Below, piece after piece: positions 21,590 through 32,651 of a stretch of 64,000 nt of DNA. Source of the stretch: Notospermus geniculatus. Its lineage: Eukaryota; Nemertea; Pilidiophora; Heteronemertea; Lineidae. Numbering within the stretch: the stretch's first letter is position 1; each line of letters starts with the position of its first letter. The translations under genes and the position numbers were made by a program. A model generated the notes under the pieces. That model was not told the origin of the DNA. It was given only the letters and a program-made list of their open reading frames with translations, and ran no database searches. The stretch is from assembly GCA_002633025.1 (NCBI GenBank), contig NMRB01002495.1:18384-82383 (forward strand). Direction: 5' to 3'.

Positions 21590-23702
21590 GGATCATGCAC
21601 AGCAAATTTGGTCAAGGTCCAACCAGGGGGAGCCATTGGCCAGTCCTTCAAAGTTTTTGTTGCACACAAATTGAAAATGCATTGAAAAAAACAGTGATCT
21701 GCAAAAAGTACCATACATCTGTAACCGATAAAGATATCGACAAAAGATTCCAGCGCCCTGATAGAGAACCTGCGGTGATGACACACAGTGACATTGGTCA
21801 ACTTCCATCCAGGGGGCGCTTTTTGCGACGCCTTCAAAGTTTGGGTAAAATTTGGTTCGCAACAAATGGAAAATGCATTTAAAAAAACAGGGTTCCGAAA
21901 AAGTACCACAAATGTGGAACCCGTGAAGGTATTAAAAAAAAGTTTTGATGGCCCTGAAGGGGACCCCTTGAGGATCATGCGCAGTGACTTTGGGCAGTTT
22001 CTATCCAGGGGGCGCTTTTTGCGACTCCTTCAAGTTTGGGTAAAATTTGGTTCGCATCAAATGGAAAATGCATTAAAAAAACAGGGTTCAGAAAAAGTAC
22101 CATAAATGTGGAGCCCCTAAAGATATTGACAAAGGGTTTGAAGGCCATGATAGAGGACCCTTTGTGGATCATGCGCAGTGACTCTTGTCAATTTCCATCC
22201 AGGGGGCGCTTTTTCCGACTCCTTCAAAATTTGGGTAAAATTTGGTTCGCAACAAATGGAAAATGCATTGAAAAAAACAGGGTTCCGAAAAAGTATCAGA
22301 AATGTGGATCCCGTAAAGATATTGACAAAAGGTTTGATGGCCATGAGAGAGGACCCTTTGAGGATCATGCGCAGTAACGTTTGTCAATTTCTATCCAGGG
22401 GGCGCTTTTTGTGACTCCTTCAAAATTTTGGTAAAATTTGGTTCACAAGAAACAGAAAATGCATTGAAAAAAAACGGTTCAGAAAAAAGTACCATAAATG
22501 TGGAACCTGTAAAGATATTTACAAAAGGTTTGATGGCCGCGATAGAGGAGCCTTTGAGGATCATGCGCAGTGACTTTGGTCAATTTCCATCCAGGGTGCG
22601 CTTTTTGCGACTCCTTCAAAGTTTGGGTAAAATTTTGTTTGCCACAAATGGAAAATGCATTGAAAACAACAGGGTTCAGAAAAAGTAGCATAAATGTGGA
22701 ATCCGTAAAGATATTGACAAAAGGTTTCAAGGTCATGATAGAGGACCCTTTGAGGATCATGCGCAGCGACTTTGGTCAATTTCCATCCTGGGTGCGCTTT
22801 TTGCCGTTCCTTCAAAGTTTGGGTAAAATTTTATTCGCAAAAAATGGAAAATGCATTGAAAACAACAGGGTTCCGAAAAAGTATCAGAAATGTGGAACCC
22901 GTAAAGATATTGACAAAAGGTTTGATGGCCATGATAGAGGACCCTTTGAGGATCATGTGCAGTAACGTTTGTCAATTTCTATCCAGGGGGCGCTTTTTTG
23001 TGACTCCTTCAAAATTTGGGTAAAATTTGGTTAAGAAACAGAAAATGCATTGAAAAAAACGGTTCAGAAAAAAGTACCATAAATGTGGAACCTGTAAAGA
23101 TATTGACAAAAGGTTTGATGGCCGTGATAGAGGAGCCTTTGAGGATCATGCGCAGTGACTTTGGTCAATTTCCATCCAGTGTGCGCTTTTTGCGACTCCT
23201 TCAAAGTTTGGGTTAAATTTTGCTCGCAACAAATGGAAAATGCATTGAAAACAACAGGGTTCAGAAAAAGTAGCATAAATGTGGAACCCGTAAAGATATT
23301 GACAAAAGGTTTCAAGGTCATGATAGAGGAGCCTTTGAGGATCATGCGCAGCGACTTTGGTCAATTTCCATCCAGGATGCGCTTTTTGCGGCTCCTTCAA
23401 AGTTTGGGTAAAATTTTGTTCGCAACAAATGGAAAATGCATTGAAAAGAACAGGGTTCAGAAAAAGTAGTGTAAATGTGGAACGTGTAAAGATATTGACA
23501 AAAGGTTTGATGGCCGCGATAGAGGACCCTTTGAGGATCATGTGCAAGAACTTTTGTCAATTTCCATCCAGGGGGCGCTTTTTGCGGCTCCTTCAAAGTT
23601 TGGGTAATATTTGGTTTGCAACAAATGGAAAATGTACCGTAGTGAAAAAAAAACAGGATTCAGAAAAAGTACCGGTAGTATAAATGTGGTACCCGTACAG
23701 AT
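21590..23702. repeat. 195-bp satellite array with three-unit higher-order repeat
   Basis: Units beginning GGATCATGCGCAGTGACTTT start near 21590, 21776, 21974, 22168, 22364, 22558, 22755, 22951, 23143, 23338 and 23536. That is ten full copies and one partial. Variants recur every third unit: GTAACGTTTGTC at 22364 and 22951, and CCAGGGTGCGC or CCAGTGTGCGC at 22558 and 23143. This gives a block of about 585 bp duplicated in tandem. The period is divisible by three in many copies, so long open frames appear on both strands; they are not genes. Confidence 0.92.
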
Positions 23703-23751
23703 TCTTATGCCCTCTGTTCTAGGATGGTCTTCAAATTCTAGTGAATGGGGA

Positions 23752-23800
23752 ACCTGCACAACTACCACCAGTGGGAGATGTTGTGAGTGGTTGTATACTG
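23752..23800. repeat. Partial copy of foldback family C
   Basis: CAACTACCACCAGTGGGAG...TGAGTGGTTGTA resembles the left end of the element at 45999-46164. Confidence 0.5.
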
Positions 23801-25310
23801 AGTGGCGTCCGTCTGTTTGTGTATGTGTATCATCCGTTAAGGGCGAGCCATCATTGTGAATTTTCATAGTGCTTCAATCCAGGCCCCTCTGAGAAAAGCA
23901 ATAAAGACACCCCCAGTTGACTGTTTTTATAGTCCAATGTGATCACTGTGCTTTATAGACACAGAATATGAGGAAAGTCCCAAGGATTACAGCTTAATTA
24001 CATTACATAATCGTAAACAAAGAAATTCACCAAACACGAAAAACAGGTACAATTTTCTTGGAGAGGAAGCATGTAAATGACACATTGAAGGTGTGGCAAC
24101 AGTGTCACAAACCCATAGAACCTGGGCTGGCAAGGGTGTCCTGACATGCTCTTCATGTACACCATACACGCTCAGTACAAAAAGGACAACCAGGAAGTAA
24201 AATCCAAATCCAATATGGCCGCCCTGTTTTGGAAAATCTGCCAGCACCCACACCTTCAGCCAGGGTATTGCAGGTGTAAAATCAGTCCACTACCAGGGTA
24301 AATCGTGCTGGTTGGCCAGTGTATGAAAAGGGTATTTCCAGTACCAAGCCAGTGCATTTCCAGGGTACAAGGGATTTCTCATTTGATTACTAATTAACTC
24401 TACTCCAAAAACGGCGGTCACCTCCCCTTACCTTTGATTTGGGGAGGTGCAATTAGCGTGTTCACTCATAGATTAACCACAGATTGGGCTTCTGCCTAAG
24501 ACTAAAATCTCTGTTGATATTGGCCCGATTAATGCGCAAGTCTCTCCATTCTTTCTAGAATGATTTTGGTACTGGATAAAAGTTTTTTAAATGTCGAAAA
24601 CGACCCAGAAATAAGGAATTTACGAAGTTGTTTTTCCAGCAAATTTCCTTCGAGAAAGCTGATTTTACTATGTCCATAATTACGCACACCCCCACCGGCC
24701 TACTCAAGCCTGACAGCATGGTCAGTCGATGGTCGGTGGGTACAAAAACGCATTGTGTTGGCTCCTTGTCGTGCCGTAATTAACTGTAATTGGCAAAATG
24801 GAATAAATATTTGGATTAGGAATTAGACCATCCTGACTTCAATGAATCACTTTAGCATCTGCAGCATATTCCAGTAGGCTAGGTCAAAAAATGTTATCAA
24901 CATGTAGGTTGTTATATCAATGCGACACAAATTAGTGTTTGGGAGATCTCGTATTATCTCAAAATGTAAATGATATTGGGATGGAAAGTGATTGGCCAAT
25001 TTTAGTCCATTCAATGGCCTATAAAAAAGGTGGTAAAGATGATGGCCTTGGCCGCTGCCTATGCATGATTATGCCTTCAAACTGGTCGATTGCCCACAGT
25101 AATCCCCATATCTGACACCTTCAAGGACCATCGGCCATTCAAGTCAATAAACCTTGATGGCAAGTGCAAGGGATTCAATCACTGTAGCACCAATGGAAAA
25201 GTGTGTGAAACTAAGTTGACTTTTCATTCCACATCTTTGAACCTACACTTAGTCATACATCGATTCTGTTCAGGGGTTGAAAACGATTGTAACTGTGAAA
25301 CTGAAAATGT
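23801..25310. other. Intergenic or intronic, no gene supported
   Basis: AT-rich. No exon with convincing splice signals was recognised, and no repeat structure until the array at 25311. Confidence 0.35.
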
Positions 25311-26128
25311 TGTTCATTAAATTCCTGCAATTCTGATAAAAAGGGCATTTTCAATCAAAACTGCACAGATATCCATATTTTGTGAAATGTAAGGATTAAC
25401 TTTCAAACTTACAAAGTTTCAGACAGCTAGGCAATACAGTAAGGTTTTAAGAGAAAACTTAATATCGGGCATTGAATTTTATGTGATATGTGTGTTCATT
25501 AAAGTCCTCCAATTCTGATAAAAGGCGTATTTTTCATAAAAACTGCACCGATTTCTATATTCTGAGAAATGTAAGGAATAACCTAGACAAAGTTTCAGAC
25601 AAATTAGGCAATACAGTAAGGTTTTTAAGAGAAATTTATTCGTGAATTTTATGTGAAATGTGTGTTCATTAAACTCCTCCAATTCTGTTTAAAGGGGTGT
25701 TTACATCAAAACTGCACAGATATCCGTGTTGTGTGAAATGTAAGGATTAACCTGCCAAAGTTTCACTGAAACTGGCCGATACATTAAAGCTTTTAGGGGA
25801 TCTATTTAATTGTGAATTTTATGGTGAAAACTGTGTTCATTAAGCTCCCCCAGTTCTGATAAAAGGGGCATTTCCATCCAAAACTCCATAGATATCCATG
25901 TTTCATGAAATGTAAGGATTAACTTGACAAAATTCCACTGAAATTAGACAATACTGTAAGGTTTTAAGAGGAAATTTAATCTTGAATTTTATGTGATATG
26001 TGTGTGTTCATTAATTAAAAGTCCTCCAATTCTGATAAAAGGGCATTTCACATCAAAACTGCACAGGTATCCGTATTTTGTGAAATGTAAGGATTAACCT
26101 GCCAACGTTTCAGTGAAATTGGCCAATA
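25311..26128. repeat. 171-bp tandem repeat, interrupted by a retrotransposon
   Basis: Units starting TGTTCATTAA occur at 25311, 25493, 25663, 25834 and 26005 (periods 182, 170, 171, 171). They are diverged. The fifth unit is cut after GGCCAATA at 26128, where the retrotransposon begins; the expected continuation CAGTAAGG is absent. Confidence 0.9.
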
Positions 26129-27294
26129 TGTTGGCACGGCGCATTGCCCCGAAGACAGTGCCGTCGGAGGACCACCCGGTTGAGACAGAATTGGGGCCGG
26201 TGTGGCGGCGCTAGTGTGAGAATCGCACATGTTGACATTTTCGATAATTTTGCTTGACAAAATCGTCTCGAAATACGCCCATCGATGTACCATCGTCGAA
26301 TGTTATTTGGATATTTAGAAAGAGGAATATTTCAAGATTCTGTCAACCGTGCTAGTTTGCAGTGACATCCCATTGTGTTTCGTATTTTTGATCATTTCTT
26401 GGGAAAGTCATATTCGGACGGATTGAACCACGAGGAGTCGTTCACGTCAGTCGTACGTTTTGGATTTCATTTTCGTCATTCGTTTTGGGCCGATAGTCGC
26501 CAGTTTGTTTAATTTTGGATCATATAATAGATATCATTCGTTTTCGTTTTCATGTGGTGTCTCGGACTTCATTCATATATCTGACGTTTTGATATGGAGC
26601 GCCCATGGGGTATTCATTACAATCAGTGTTGAAGGATCGTTCTAGAGGAAATCATCGTCAATCATCGTGAATCGTGTAAATAGGATTTTCGTAATTATTA
26701 ATTCTGAACCATCATCGGAGATAGAACTCTGATATCTACAAATCGGACCCAACAGTGCCAGAGCAAGTCAGGATCGAGTCGAGTTTATGTCACAGGCCAG
26801 TTGGTGAGTACACTCAAGGATACTTCGAGATAGTAAGACGCTTGAATTATTTCATCGTACTATACAGTCCTCTGCGTCTTAGCACAAGTGGTCCTTCGAG
26901 CCGGATACGCCGGACCGGATACTGGAATTGTCAATTGGATTGAAGTCGATAATCGTCATCACAAGAGTAGAATGCGAGTGCTTGTCTGTTGACACTTATT
27001 TGGAAGGAGAAGGCTTCACTCTCTAAGGGAGCTGTAATTACCCCTGAGCGATCGTACGGATTCCAAATCTTCGGGTAAGTCTACATATGGAGGTCATTCA
27101 TAGACACCTGTGGTTGAATAGTTGTCGATCCAGGTTTAATGGTGATATGGATAGGTGTCTGTGGCTAAATAGTAGTTAGTCCAGACACAATATTTCGTCG
27201 CCGATTAGTTGTTGGCTCGGAATACATGACTTACCGTTGGTCATAAAAACGGAGCTATTTGGAATTCAGGGTAGTCGCTCGGAAGTCAGTGATT

Positions 27295-28629
27295 ATGGAG
27301 AACTTTGGAGACAGTGATTCACCGATACTTAGGAGGTCAACTCGTTCGAGGAAGTTACCCTCACATTTGAAGGACTTTGTTATTCAGCAATACAATGAGC
27401 CTACACCATCTTCGACGTCAACGACTTCATCTAGGATGGATCGTTTACAGATGGAGAGGGACTTCATACGAGACGACTTAGATAGATATTGCAAGAAAGC
27501 TGATCAGCTAATAGGTGAGGATGCCGACAGACAGGCCTTCGAGAGACTGGAATCTAGATTGGAGAAATTGTTCACGGAACTGAAGAATATTACAGATAGA
27601 ATACTGGATGCAGGAGAGGAACAGTTCCCTCAAGAGACAATGGACGCAGCTCATGTCTTAAGCATCACTAAGCAACAGGTCGAGGATTGCCAGGATCAAA
27701 TAGCAGATCGGATGGCGAATAGTAGAGTGAAAACTCCCGCGACCTTCGATAGTAAATCACAGTTGAAGAAAAGAGATTCTTCGGCTTATAGCAGGGATTT
27801 GAAGACCCCCTCAAGGAGAATAGGAGATCTAGGTCATACAAATACCAAGGTTCTTATGGAGGAGAAGCAAATCGCATCGAGAGAAACAGAAATAAAAATG
27901 CAAGAGGCAGCACTAAAAGTAGCTCAAGAAAAAAGGAGGTACGAGGAAAGGCAAAGCCTGCGGGAAGCAGAGCAGGAGCTCTTACTCAATCAAGAGCAAG
28001 ATGAGATAGAGAGGGTTCAGTTGGAATCGGAACTTCGAGCGAAAGGTCATGGAAATGTGAACGGTATACTCAGGATCAAGAAGGAGAAAACCGACACATC
28101 TGAAGCATTACCACCCGTACTTCCAAAGTTGATCAAGAAGGAGAAAGTATCAGAACCTGAATATAGGAGTCCTATCAAGTCAGAGGATAGTAGGAAGAGG
28201 AAAGAGGAAGATCAGGATGAAAGAAAGTCCACTCCCAAGGATACCAAGGTCCATCTAAAGAAGACCACCAAAAGGGATAGTAGTAAAGCAGAGAGTGAGG
28301 AACTCAAACGTTTCTTTCAGAGTATGGCAAAACCAACTGTCCCAGAATTCAAAGGTGATAAAGGTCAGTTCGCCGACTGGTGGGAACAGTTTGACGTTTT
28401 CGTTCACAAGTCCAAGGTGCCTACAAGATATAAAATGATGATGTTGAAAAATGCATTATCTGATAAGCCAGCTGACTTAGTCAAGAGACTGGGATACTCT
28501 GACGGGCAGTATGAGTTAGCTGTCAAGAAGCTTCACGACAGGTATGGTGGAGAGAAGAGGTTGATTCAACAGCATATGGATGCGATAATAGCGGTGCAGC
28601 CGATGAAAGAAGACGATCTTCGGGACTAG
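27295..28629 (+). pseudogene. BEL/Pao gag region (DUF1759-type)
   Basis: It starts MENFGDSDSPILRRSTR, a BEL-type beginning. A coiled-coil, Lys/Glu-rich middle follows (about residues 190-340), then a DUF1759-type segment containing FKGDKGQFADWWEQFDVFV and MLKNALSDKPADLV. The frame stops at TAG (28627-28629). The same domain continues in another frame a few bases on, so a one-base loss is the likely cause. Confidence 0.85.
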
Positions 28630-29807
28630 AAAGTTTTTCCAATAGAATTCAGGATATGGTGGTGAAGTTGATGGACGCGGGTAGAGAAGCTGAGGTCATG
28701 GGACCATCTTCGTTGTACACGCTGGTCCTTCAAAGGATCCCAGACACCCTTCTAGTGGATTATGAGATCGAGAAATTGAAGACGGAAAAAGACGGCCTCT
28801 CCTACTTCTCTGAATGGTTTAGCAAACAAGTCATCATTCGCCTTGAGATGGCAGAGTTGAAAGAAGGGCTTAGAAAGAAGTCACAGAATACGGGGAAAGA
28901 GTTAAAGAAGTTCAAACTTCAGAAGAGTAATACTCACACCAGTCCAGCTAGTGAGCCTAGCAAACCTTTAGGTGAACCCAGCAAACCTAGTGCACCTCCG
29001 CCTCAAGCAGATAGTTCAGGGAAACCAGAATTGAAGAAGAATGCAAACCCCGAGAAAAAGGGTGGTTCTGAGACTACCAAGGTTCAGTGCCCGCTCTGTG
29101 ATAAGGCACATCCTGTGTGCAAGTGCAAGAAGTGGACATCGATCAGCGTCCAAGAACGATGGGACGTCGCCAAGGAAAAGGCTTTATGTTATAGATGCCT
29201 GAGGACAGGACACCATGGAAAAAAATGTACATATTCCGGAAAGTGTGGGATAGATGGCTGTGCTAGGACTCACAATAGAAGCCTTCATTCAGCAAACAAG
29301 CCTTTGACAAAGTCTACAGCGGATAAAACTCAGAGCTCATTTGGAGTTAGCGAGGATGGACAAGTTGTTACGACCAAGGTAGCTCTTCGTTTAATTCCGA
29401 TATATCTCGTGGGTCCTGGAGGGAACAAGATAAAGGTAAATGCCTTTTTAGACGACGGGTCGGATTCAACGTACGTGAGAACCGACGTAGCAGAGGCCTT
29501 AGGACTACAGATACAGGATACAACCTTGCATGTCTCAACTTTGGTAGGCGAAGAAACTCAAGTTCCAAGTGGATTAGTTCAGTTAACCCTGGAGAGCCTG
29601 GACAGTAGTATCCTTCGGAGTATAGGAGCAAGAACTCTCCCACACATGTGTGAGAACCTCACAGTGCCTGATTGGTCTAGACTTAGGAAGAGATTTTCGC
29701 ATCTCGAAGGGATCCCATTCCCCAAGCTAGAGGGGCATCGAAAAGTAGATGTTTTGATCGGGTCAGATCACCCGGAGTTAGCCTTAGCACTGGAAGAGAA
29801 GATATGA
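28630..29807 (+). pseudogene. BEL/Pao gag end, zinc knuckle and aspartic protease (DUF1758-type)
   Basis: Continues the gag domain (FSNRIQDMV). Zinc-knuckle-like cysteine blocks follow: CPLCDKAHPVCKC and CYRCLRTGHHGKKC. The protease core is VNAFLDDGSDSTYV (the usual DTGS-type triad read as DDGS) and a later VLIGSDHPELA. It is stopped by TGA at 29805-29807, after which the same frame continues. Confidence 0.85.
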
Positions 29808-30386
29808 AAACCTGGGGAGCCTGTGGCTAGATTAACCCCGCTAGGGTGGACCTGTGTGGGTTCAATAGGAGCACCAAATGACCATGGAGTAGTTCACTAT
29901 GCGCGGACCAGTAGTACTGATCTCGAGATGGACGAGGAGTTAAGAAAACTTTGGAATGCAGATGCTTCACCTTGTCAAGGATCAGTTCCCCTTACAGCGG
30001 AGGAGAAAACTGCCATGGAGAAAACAGCGAAGTCCTTGGAGTTTCTAGGGGATCGTTATAAGGTCACTTTACCATGGAAGAATAGTAATCCGGAGTTACC
30101 AGACAACTATGAGGCAGCAGAGAAACGTATTCGTAGCTTGGAGGCCAACCTCAAGAAAAGACCTGAAATAGCCAAAACCTACAAGGAAGTATTTGAGGCG
30201 AATATAGAGAAAGGATATATCAAAGTGATAACGAGAGAAGAAGCCCTGAAACCAGGCTGGTATCTACCGCATTTTGGTGTAGTAAGAGAAGATCGGGAGA
30301 CCACAAAGGTTAGGGTGGTATATGATTCGGCGGCGACTTACTCGGGTAAGAGTCTGAATGAAGAGATGTTAGCGGGACCAATGTAA
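29808..30386 (+). pseudogene. BEL/Pao reverse transcriptase N-terminal part
   Basis: Same frame as the protease region. It carries TPLGWTCVGSIG, the conserved GWYLPHFGVVRE and KVRVVYDSAATYSGKSLN that open BEL/Pao reverse transcriptases. It ends at TAA where the element is cut. The catalytic YVDD-type block is absent. Confidence 0.85.
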
Positions 30387-30581
30387 TTCTCTCTCAACTC
30401 AAACCACGTTACTTTCAGCTTTGTATATACAATAGGGCTAAATGGAAGTATCATTATTGTAATCATGTGTGTTCCCTGCATCTATCAGCCGAGTGCAACA
30501 CCTGTTTAAACTCGAAAAGATAAAAGAACTGAAACAAATAATTTAAATTTGTTGACGAATTCTGATCGATGTTGTTAGTCT

Positions 30582-30759
30582 CAGGGGCGGATCCAGAATC
30601 CTGGGAAGGAGGGGGCACAGCCAGCGCACATCGTGGAAAACCTCGGTCACATTTTAACATCTTTTCAAAATTTCGAAATTTCCAGGTCAATTGTAAAGAT
30701 TTTCCACAAAATAGAGGGGGCACAGGCCGGGTGTGCCCCCTCCCTTGGATCCGCGCCTG
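30582..30759. mobile_element. DNA transposon with CAGGGGCGGAT ends, copy 2 (178 bp)
   Basis: CAGGGGCGGATCCAGAATCC at the left and CTTGGATCCGCGCCTG at the right. AGTCT/GTCTT flanks give a near 5-bp duplication. It shares its ends with the 663-bp element at 13445, and is an internally deleted relative. Confidence 0.72.
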
Positions 30760-31338
30760 GTCTTGTCCAGTAGTCTAGTTCTGACCAAACCTTTGTCTGT
30801 CCACTGGTGGTTCTATATAAAGCTCGATGTTTTCAATCGCCAACACAAAAAGTGCACTTACCAGTTCGTAGTTGCACTGTTGCCTTGATGCGCCAAACTA
30901 TCCGACCATTAGTGTGCCTTCTTTACGATAGCCACTGGTCGGCTTTATTGGCCGATATTTTAGCAAAATGTGACTTTTCGCTGTTGGAACCTTCGGCCTA
31001 GAGGCGTCCCCCACGGAGATACAATGCACTTATGGCAGAATCATGACTCCTCTAAATGTCTTTATTTAATCACAAACTGTTTTGTCCAGTCACTGGGCAC
31101 ACTGGCATCACGTTTCATGGCTTGCTTTTTTCCATAATTGGGTAAAAGGTTTGATGATGTTGAGAGCGTCGTGGCCATCAGAGGCCCAGCCGTCGGGTGA
31201 AATCCATCATTACTGTGACCGTCAACCTCTGTCCCAGTTTGTTGTATAATGGATCACTTGATGCATATGCCAAACTGTGAATATTACGTATTCTACTTGC
31301 ATAAGTTTAGACAAATAGAGCTTTGAAGTAGACGCCTA
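30760..31338. other. Intergenic, no gene supported
   Basis: A TATATAAAG word occurs near 30815 without a following gene. Nothing else is seen. Confidence 0.3.
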
Positions 31339-31605
31339 TACAAACAAAAGCTTTGGAATCATATCACACGTGTAGGCCTGTACAAACAAAAGCTTTGGAA
31401 TCATATCACACGTGTAGGCCTGTACAAACAAAAGCTTTGGAATCATATCACACGTGTAGGCCTATACAAACAAAAGCTTTGGAATCATATCACACGTGTA
31501 GGCCTGTACAAACAAAAGCTTTGGAATCATATCACACGTGTAGGCCTATACAAACAAAAGCTTTGGAATCATATCACACGTGTAGGCCTGTACAAACAAA
31601 AGCTT
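31339..31605. repeat. 42-bp minisatellite
   Basis: TACAAACAAAAGCTTTGGAA units start at 31339, 31381, 31423, 31465, 31507, 31549 and 31591 (last partial). They are almost identical, varying only at CCTGT versus CCTAT. Because 42 is divisible by three, it reads as a repeated peptide, which is an artefact. Confidence 0.95.
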
Positions 31606-32541
31606 AATACCGTTACATACATGTATATTATTTGCTAGCCAATGGGCTATACAAAACAGCTTCGTCCGAAACCTTTGTAGAAGAATTTATAGGTGAGGTA
31701 GGCTACTCTCAGCGTTTCTTCCCCTATCAACTTCATGAGACATGTAATATATCTCCCTTGCTCTGGGCTGTACCTCGTCTGTCAGAAATAATGATCGCTG
31801 TGTGTGTGATGAACCATCGTCCATTCTCGAAGCAACAAGTTTTTTTGTTGAGAAACCAGCAGCATTAACATTATTCAGGTGAATCGGTCCATTTTTTAGC
31901 CCTGGCATGCATGGAACGACACTTGCTCTAAATATTTTGATACAGAATTTATTTTGAGACGTGGGGCTTCGAAGATTGCCTTGAATACCACATGTCTATT
32001 ACCTTGATATATAGTTTATGTCCGCAGCAGCAGCATCGCCTCAGAATGTGTTCCTTCTCATGTATTCTCAAGGCTCTGAAATCGATTAGGGTGCTATGAT
32101 ATCGTTTATCATGGTGTATCTTGATACCTCTGAGGTTGGGGATATGGTCACATTTGGGAAAAGGGTTTGCTTCACTTCACTTACTCAGGTCGTCTTCAGA
32201 ACATACGTGAAGAGCAACCATCATAAGAAACTGATGTAAAATCCTTTGTGGTGTTATCCTTGGGGTACAATGCTAGCGTGGCGATGGAGATCCATTGGAG
32301 GTGATTAAAAGGCATGGTCATTGGTTCCCTGTACCCAAAGACTTGTACTCTATAAGGCGATGACATAGAGCTACACGGTACACGGACACGCCGGTTAACA
32401 AAGGCTTTACAGTGTTAAGCCCTTTGTGAAGCCATCCTTAACCGGCGTACACCGCATCCTGCTGGAAGGATGGTTTGGTGGTCGATGTCCGTTATCTGTC
32501 GGTGAAGAGGTGGTATTCACCTTTGGAGGAGGAGGCAGCGA
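31606..32541. other. Intergenic, no gene supported
   Basis: Contains a small inverted repeat CGCCGGTTAA ... TTAACCGGCG at about 32390-32445. Otherwise nothing recognised. Confidence 0.35.
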
Positions 32542-32651
32542 GGGGCTTGTTTCATAAAGTGACTTTAAGCTAATGGTACCTTTAACTTCAATGTATTTTC
32601 CATTTGGTTAAAGGTACCATTGGCTTAGAGTCACTTTAGGAAACAGGCCCC
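32542..32651. mobile_element. 110-bp foldback element
   Basis: GGGGCTTGTTTCATAAAGTG and its continuation to GGTACCTTTAAC are mirrored by GTTAAAGGTACC ... AACAGGCCCC. Arms of about 45 bases with few mismatches around a loop of about 20 bases. Confidence 0.8.

Larger units (their letters stand above)
26129..30384 (+). mobile_element. BEL/Pao LTR retrotransposon, broken and 3'-truncated
   Basis: The 5' edge is set by interruption of the tandem array at TGTTGGCACGGCGCATTG, a TG-type LTR start. About 1.1 kb of non-coding DNA precedes the gag frame, and the LTR's inner end is not resolved. Coding order is gag, zinc knuckle, aspartic protease, then the start of reverse transcriptase, as in BEL/Pao. 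It breaks off at 30384, before the catalytic reverse transcriptase, RNase H, integrase and 3' LTR. One frameshift and one in-frame stop also disrupt it. Confidence 0.88.

Noticed and set aside
21590-23690. Many overlapping open frames on both strands
   Set aside because: They are produced by a satellite whose period is often a multiple of three; no protein family and no splice logic.
31339-31605. Regular array that could look like a CRISPR array
   Set aside because: The 42-bp units are contiguous with no unique spacers, and this is an animal genome. It is a minisatellite.
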